A stretch of DNA of 64,000 bases from Callorhinus ursinus (taxonomy: Eukaryota > Chordata > Mammalia > Carnivora > Otariidae). Below are positions 58,160 to 64,000 of the stretch, piece by piece (position 1 is the first letter of the stretch; every line of letters starts with the position of its first letter). The notes beneath the pieces were generated by a model. That model was not told where the DNA came from. It was given only the letters and a program-made list of their open reading frames with translations, and searched no databases. The stretch covers positions 1,869,615 to 1,933,614 of the forward strand of contig NW_020312867.1 in assembly GCF_003265705.1 (NCBI RefSeq), read 5' to 3'. The translations under genes were made by a program, and so were the position numbers.

Positions 58160-58545
58160 CACCCATTGGTTCATTCGACTTGCACTCACCTAGAATGTTC
58201 CCCCAGCTCTGCCCTTGGCTGCCCCTACACGCTATTCAGGTCTCAGCTCAAACATCTCCTGAGAAAGGCCTTCCAGAACCATCGTATCTCAAGGAGCCCC
58301 CCCCTCCTCCCCGATTCAATTCACTCTTTATCCCATCACCTTGTTTTCTTCATCTCACTTATTTCTATCCGAAGTTACATCATTTAATTCTCTTCTAATT
58401 GGTCTGTCTTGCTCAGTGTCTATGTTCCCTGACTCATGGGTTCCTCCAGAGCAGGGACCTCTGTTTGGTTCATTCCTGTCTCCCTAAGCGCAGCACGAAC
58501 ACAGGGGGGATGCTCAATAAATACGGCAAGACGAACACTGAACTC
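58160..58545 (+). mobile_element. L2 3' end
   Basis: CAGGTCTCAGCTCAAACATC, GAGAAAGGCCTTCCAGAACC, TCCAGAGCAGGGACCTCTGT and GGGATGCTCAATAAATACGG: a clear L2 3' end. Confidence 0.8.
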
Positions 58546-59439
58546 AGTGTGCTCTGGTGCCTCTTGATGTGGGGACATGGAAGCGGGATGGGACTGGGAC
58601 CCTGCCCTCACCAGCTCACAGTCCTGTTCTCCTGGTGGGGGGCCAGCCAAGCCCAGCCCCTGCACCCAGCACTGCCACCAGGACAGAGCCTACCGGGACA
58701 GCCCTCCAGCCGGGAGACGGAGCCCTGGCTCCAGGGCCAGGCCAGTGTGGCTCCAGCCCAGCTCTGCCCCATCTCGCTGCCCCGACTGCTGGAGGCCTGG
58801 AATGACACCTGTTCATTCTCCACGGGGTCCGGAGGAGGCTCTGAGAGGGGCTCCAGTCCACACGCTCCTTTGTTGTGGGGCCCTGGCTGGCGGCAGTGGG
58901 ATGTGGGGGGCTCTGCCGGGCTCCCTCCAGCTGAGGAGCCCCTTCCTGGGAGCGGGGACCTTGTTCAAGGACCAGGAGATGCGCCCTGTCCTCCTGTCTG
59001 GAGGCCTCGGGGAAATGACAGCTTCTGGCGATGGGGAGGGCACTGAGCTGCCTGCTACACTGTTTGTTCATATTCCTATTTCCCTGCCCATGTTTCTCGT
59101 TCCAGACTGTGTAATTAGGTGTCCAGGGGTGTCTCTGATTCTGTTCCGATAGAATTTGCCTTGTTTAATCAGTAACAGGATGGCTGCCTCTGACAGCTGT
59201 TTTTCCTAGGGAAAAAAAAGGCTGTTAGGGATGGGGCGCGTTGGGAGCCGGTATTCGGCTCCTTGGCTTGAATTTCCCTTTGCCACCGACTTAGGGGTGA
59301 CCCTGGGGCCCATCATGTCCCCTTCCTGGGCCTCTGGTAGAACGAGGGGAGTGGGACTTCGTGATCCTTCCGCGGTATCTCTGAAACAGGAGGGTCGGCC
59401 CTGCACCCACTGAACGAGCGGTGCTGCAGTGGGGGGTGG

Positions 59440-59600
59440 GCTGAGCTCACGGAAAGTTGTTCATGGATGCATTTAAATCCAAGGTGGCATTTTTATCGCT
59501 GTGTTCTTAATTGTAATTGCCATTTAATTAGATTAATGATAATTAATAACGCTAATAATGTACTGTCCTTTCTTTGGGATGATGACGTTGCAAACCCACC
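59440..59600. promoter_or_regulatory. candidate homeodomain-site cluster
   Basis: The densest TAAT/ATTA cluster in the window, with about eight cores within about 70 bp (TTCTTAATTGTAATTGCC, TTAATTAGATTAATGATAA, ATTAATAACGCTAATAATG). It is followed by GATGACGTTGC, a CRE-like half site. Unique sequence. Confidence 0.4.
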
Positions 59601-60029
59601 TTCCAGAGGTGGAGCTGGGCCGTGCTGAGCCCCCCCAACCTCAATCCCCTCTGCTCTCCCCACTCCCTCCGCCCCATTTTGTCTGCCTGGTCACCTGTGC
59701 TCGGCACACTGGGTTGGATCGCCTCTTGTCAGGGTAGTCTTCCCATTAGACCGTGCCGTGCTCCAGAGGGCCAGGGACCAACACAGGTGTTCCCATACCC
59801 TACCCCCCAACACAGAGAGGGCCTGGCCCAAGGAGGAGACTAACGCGTGCTGGATGGAAGGAAGAAGCGGTGGGTGGGTTGACCGGTGGTCAGAGAGGTG
59901 GATGAATGAATGGCTTTAGTCTCTGGCCAGAGGAGGTGACCAAGCTAACTGACCCTCTCGGGGATGCAATCAGTGCTCCCACCCCTCCTCCCCAACCAAG
60001 TCCGGCCCGCTGTAACTCCATAATAGCTT

Positions 60030-60493
60030 TCAAATATGCCCTCTCCTCCCTGTCCTCAAGGTCACCACCAAGGCTTGCCTAGACCACAGCACCAGCCCTC
60101 TCCTGATCTTCCAGCCTCCTGACCTACCCACTTCCATCCGTCACGCATGAAATGGGAGGGACTTTCAGACTCGTCCATGTGACCTGCCTCTCAATGGTTC
60201 AGAGCCCTTCCAGGGCTCCTCTGGGCCTTCCAAATAAGAGTACTATCGCTTGGCCTTGACATTCAAGCATTCCCAATCTGACTCCTGCCCACCTCCCTGT
60301 CCCCTTTTCTACTACCTCCTCTCCTTCCTCCCTGCCTACTCACCTAGCGCTTCCTCAGTGTGCTTCCTCCCTTTGCAACCTCCTCCCCTGCCCAATTCTT
60401 ACCACCCTTCATGGTTGAGTTCAAATGCCACCTCCTCCACGATGCACTCCATGATACCCCAGGAAGAATGAGCTGCTCAGCAATGCCTGCAGA

Positions 60494-60533
<40 letters not shown>

Positions 60534-60600
60534 GTGTCTTTGATAGTATCCTCCCTCCTGCCTGCCATGCAGACTCCCAGTGTTGGGATACATTTTATTG
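60030..60600 (+). mobile_element. L2 3' region with an internal GT repeat
   Basis: GACTCCTGCCCACCTCCCTG, TTCAAATGCCACCTCCTCCA and ATGATACCCCAGGAAGAATG in L2 order. A GT/GC repeat has grown near its end. Confidence 0.7.
60493..60538 (+). repeat. compound (GT)n(GC)n(GT)n microsatellite
   Basis: GT run, a GCGCGCGC centre, then GT again: alternating purine-pyrimidine sequence of the kind prone to Z-DNA. Confidence 0.96.
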
Positions 60601-60614
60601 ACCGCCCTTGAGCT

Positions 60615-60790
60615 TTGAGGTTATGATTCAGCTCTTGCCCAGAATAGTTGTATGACCATCCAGCGTCTTGCCTTTTCTAAGCTTTGGTTTTCTCATCTAT
60701 AAAATGGGGACAGCAGCTTGCCCTTCACAGAGTTGTGGTGATAATTGGATTTGGGTCTGTAAGGCCCCCAGCTCAGAGCTGGGCTCTTTC
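60615..60790 (+). mobile_element. MIR
   Basis: TTTGGTTTTCTCATCTATAA, AATGGGGACAGCAGCTTGCC and GTTGTGGTGATAATTGGATT: MIR core and 3' half. Confidence 0.72.
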
Positions 60791-61199
60791 CTGCCTCCCT
60801 GCCTCTGCCCTTCTCCGAGCCTCTCCTGAGAGCCCCTCCTGTCTCCTGACCTGGTGAAGCTCCACTTGCCCTTTCATCCCTGGGCCATGGCTGCCTCCTC
60901 CCGGAAGCAAAGTGTCAGGGACTCCCAAGACTCAGGTCAGATGTTCCCAGAACCACCGCTTCCCACCGACTCAAGCTGCCTTCGTGTCTGTCGCTCTGAC
61001 CACCACGAGCCTGGGCTAGGTGGGGCCACACCAGACAGTGGGCCAGAAGGGATGTAGAGGTTAAGGACGGAGGGGCCCAGATCCTGCTGCATCCGTGGTG
61101 GCGTCTCCTTCATGCAGGCAGCCAGCTGGGTCCTCTGCCCTTTGCTCCGCCATTCATTCCTTTATCCTCTCTTCCTTCACCCATCCCCTCCCTTTCTCT

Positions 61200-61725
61200 C
61201 TCTGTGACTCAGTCATTATATTCCACACACATTCCCTGTGATCATTTTTCTCTCCACTGCTTAAAACCCTCCAATGGCTTCCCATTGTGTGGAAGAAAAT
61301 CCAAATTCCTCACTGTGGCTAACAAGGCCCTGTACAGCCTGCTCCCTGCCCAACTCTGCAAATTCACCTAGCTCTCCTCATTCACAAGGCACCTGGCTGT
61401 TCCTTAAATATGCAAATCACGCCCAGGCCCAGGGCCTTTGCACTTGCTATTCCCTCTGCGTAGAATCCTATTCCCAACTTCCCTTGGCAGCTGCTCTGCT
61501 CGTCAATCCTGTCTCAGCTCCAGCCATTACCTCCTCAGAAAGCCCTTCCCTGACCATCCAGACCAGAGGAGCTACTCTTCCTTCCTATCACTCTTTTATT
61601 TTGTGTGTAACTCCCAGTGCCACCTTGAGCTGGTTTGCAGGACAAGGAGCCTTGATTGTTCTCTATCCCCACAGCTGTGCATGGGGCCTGGCACATGGTA
61701 GGTGCTCAGAAAAGATCTGCCAAGG
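61200..61725 (+). mobile_element. L2 3' end
   Basis: CTTAAAACCCTCCAATGGCTT, GGGCCTTTGCACTTGCTATT, TCAGAAAGCCCTTCCCTGAC and CTGGCACATGGTAGGTGCTC: a long, clear L2 3' end. Confidence 0.85.
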
Positions 61726-62429
61726 AAATGTTGCAGGGGCTCCTGCTGGGTGGCAGCCCCGTGCTGGGCACTCAGTGCAGAAATGAAGGAAGGCAGCCCC
61801 CACCCTCAGGCAGCTCACGGGGCAGGTCAGGAGAAGCAGGCTCAGGGAAGGCTCATTGGGGGTCTGGGGAGAGCAGAGAGGGGGTGAAAGAGGAACTGGG
61901 GGCCTCGGGGCTGAGGGCAGAGTGCATGGGGTTCTCAGAACCTCTGCTTGTCGTGTTCTGGTTGATGAGGGGTGTATCTGCCTCTGTTTCTTCCAGGAGG
62001 CTAGAGCCCCTTGAGAATGGGACCCATGCTCCTGCCCCCAGGGAGGGCTGTGTCTGGCCCCAGGCGAGTCTTGAGCAACAGTAGAATCATCAGCAGGAGG
62101 GGGGGGGTAGGCCACAGAGCAGGAACACATGGACAAAGGCCGGGGGTGAGGGAGCACCAGGGAGGCTATAAGCAGTGTCTGGACAGTTGGTCAGGGGAGG
62201 CCCACCCACGGCACTCCGGTTCAACACCCTAGCCCCTTAGAGAACAGCTGTTGTATACAGGTGCACTGCTCACTCTTTGCTCCTAAAGGACCTTGATGCG
62301 GGTATTTGCTGCTGGAAGGACTGATGCCCTCATAGGTTCGCTCATTCATTCTGGAAGGTATAAATTAAGATGAATCAGCTTACAGTCTAGTGGGGAGAGT
62401 GAACAAGAAAATACAGTAACATAGGGATG

Positions 62430-62660
62430 TCGGTAATGATGGTGTGACCATTGATCAGCACTTAACCATTGGTCAAGGACTTTCTACATATCAGCTTGCC
62501 TCAGATCCGGATGGTGAGTAGTATTGTAGAGCCCTATCCCCATTTTATAGCGAGGAGACTAAGGCTCAGAGTGGGGAAGTCACTCGCCCTGGTCACACAG
62601 CTGGGGAGGAGAAGGGATGGATTCGAACCCGGGAAGCCTGTCTCCAGCACCCATGCCCAG
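62430..62660 (-). mobile_element. MIR
   Basis: CATTTTATAGCGAGGAGACT, CTGGTCACACAGCTGGGGAG and GGATTCGAACCCGGGAAGCC: near full-length reverse MIR. Confidence 0.82.
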
Positions 62661-62989
62661 TGCCCACCGGTCCGCGGGGCCAGCTGGGTGAAGCTTGCTT
62701 GCATATCTTTTCATCTTTCTCAATTACAGAGAGACATTGGCTTGTAGCTGATAAAAGCAGAAACCTGTCCTCAGGCCTTGATCCCAAGAGGGCTGGCGTG
62801 AGGTGAGGAGGGAAGGCAGCTGGCCCAGGCCATGTCCTGTCATGGCCACTTAATGAGCTTAACTGATAACCATGGGCTCAGGCAGGTTGCCAGCTATGCT
62901 CGTCCATTTGGCCAGGCTTCCTGGCCGGACACCACCGGCTGGGGGAGGGTGGCCATGGGGCCCGGGGAGGGGCCTGAGGGCCCCCAAGT

Positions 62990-63180
62990 GAATAGCTGGC
63001 CTCCGTGACACAGCTGTGTGACCTTGGGCACATTCTTTGACCTCTCTGTGCTTCCTTTTATTTATAAAATGGAGGTGAGCATGGCAACGTTGGAAGATGC
63101 TCCAGGGACGCAGCCAGGTGCTGGGGATGGTGGCCTTCAGTTCAGAGACTGCCTGGCACGTAGTAGGCAATCAGTACATT
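62990..63180 (+). mobile_element. MIR
   Basis: ACAGCTGTGTGACCTTGGGC, TTTGACCTCTCTGTGCTTCC and CCTGGCACGTAGTAGGCAAT: MIR core and 3' end. Confidence 0.8.
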
Positions 63181-63289
63181 TTCTACTCCAGTCTTTGGAA
63201 GGTCTCAGGAAAAACAATTTGAGCTCCAGAACACTTGCATAAAGGAGAAAAAGGCTGCTGTGGTCGGGTGGAGACAGACTCTCATCTGG

Positions 63290-63475
63290 CTGTCGCTAAC
63301 AGAGGCGGTGACCTGGATCCTACTTCTCTCTGGGCCTTAGTGTTCTCATCTGCAAAATGGTATGGTGCTAATCTCCCCATCACAGCAATGTAGGGAGGAG
63401 GCAATAAAACGGCGCTTACCAAGTGCTTAGTACAGAGCCCGACATATAGTTGGTGCTAAATAATGTAGCCCCCAC
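63290..63475 (+). mobile_element. MIR
   Basis: TTAGTGTTCTCATCTGCAAA, CATCACAGCAATGTAGGGAG and TAGTTGGTGCTAAATAATG: MIR core and 3' end. Confidence 0.72.
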
Positions 63476-64000
63476 TATGGTGGTTTGGGAGGACTGGCTC
63501 TGCTGATCATGAGTGATCTTAGGACAGTCCCCTACTTTCTTGGGCCTGTTTGCTCGTTTGTCAAACGGTCTGACCCCGGGCATGCTTTCCCCCAGCTCTG
63601 TTCCTGGAATTCAGCAGCGTTGGTTCCTACCTTCTCCGAAACCCATCTCATCTGCACTAGTGGGGAGGGGGTAAAGTCCCTGCCGTCCTGGGGAGGGGCT
63701 GAAGGCAGGGGGCGGGGGTGGGGGGAGGAATTGTTGTGTCTGATTCCCAAGGGGAGTGAGGTCCCTGCCTACTGCTACTTCTTGCCTGTCCTGGTTGGGG
63801 GGCTGGGGCAGGAAAGGACCAGACTTCCGCGGGGTCCCCAGGAAGGCCTGGGGAGGAGGGCCTGGGTCCGGATTCTCCAGGGACTGGGGCTGAGTAGGCC
63901 CAGAGTGGAGGCAGGGCCCGGGGGTGGGTGGGCAGATTCATTGCAGTCCTTCCTCTCCCCCTGCAGCGCCCGCTTCTAAGGAGATTTTACGGCAGGTGGA

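Larger units (their letters stand above)
45311..64000. other. intergenic region 5' of VSTM2L
   Basis: No exon recognised on either strand; the syntenic neighbour CTNNBL1 is expected further out. It contains the RE1 array, many MIR and L2 relics, two hAT-type relics, one Can-SINE, one L1 piece and AT-rich blocks at 49190-50110, 51600-51830, 56620-56710 and 59440-59600. Segments such as 53.1-54.1 kb, 58.55-59.2 kb and 61.75-62.4 kb are unique-looking with nothing identifiable. Confidence 0.7.

Noticed and set aside
45311..64000. Possible terminal exon of CTNNBL1, the expected upstream neighbour
   Set aside because: I searched both strands for its C-terminal coding sequence and found nothing; the human intergenic distance, about 30 kb as I recall, would place it outside.

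Overview
This is mammalian nuclear DNA, most likely from an arctoid carnivoran (bear, seal or mustelid side). The sequence holds tRNA-Lys-derived Can-SINEs of the form GGGGCGCCTGGGTGGCTCAG...AAATAAAATCTTT. The young dog-type SINEC_Cf head is absent. The background is ancient MIR, L2, L1 and hAT-type DNA transposon relics, and a 10-N scaffold gap sits at 41112. Nothing looks prokaryotic, plasmid or viral.

One protein-coding gene is present. VSTM2L is complete on the minus strand and encodes a secreted 204-residue V-set immunoglobulin-like protein. Its four coding exons, in transcription order, lie at 44958-44838, 20929-20760, 19270-19220 and 10593-10321. All three introns begin with GT and end with AG, and the joins keep frame. 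The 3' UTR runs down to a poly(A) signal at 9217-9212. Exon 1 lies in a CpG island at about 44.37-45.31 kb with no obvious TATA box.

Layout: 1-9.2 kb is intergenic DNA 3' of the gene, with an old L1-type relic, three Can-SINEs, two DNA transposons and an L1 3' end. 9.2-45.2 kb is the gene, with a 23.9-kb intron 1, a 1.5-kb intron 2 and an 8.6-kb intron 3. 45.3-64 kb is intergenic DNA 5' of the gene, rich in MIR and L2 relics and in AT-rich, homeodomain-core-dense blocks that look regulatory. I recognise no CTNNBL1 or TTI1 exon, the expected neighbours by mammalian synteny.

The most notable signal is at 46310-46764, about 1.35-1.8 kb upstream of the VSTM2L start codon. It is a degenerate tandem array holding about nine same-orientation matches to the RE1/NRSE element bound by REST (NRSF). 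Two are strong (18/21 and 17/21 positions by hand count), one is split with expanded half-site spacing, and the rest are decayed. Spacing and shared flanks suggest a duplicated unit of about 40-50 bp. Because VSTM2L is mainly neuronal, a homotypic REST array beside its promoter makes biological sense. This is inference from motifs: no binding or conservation data could be examined.
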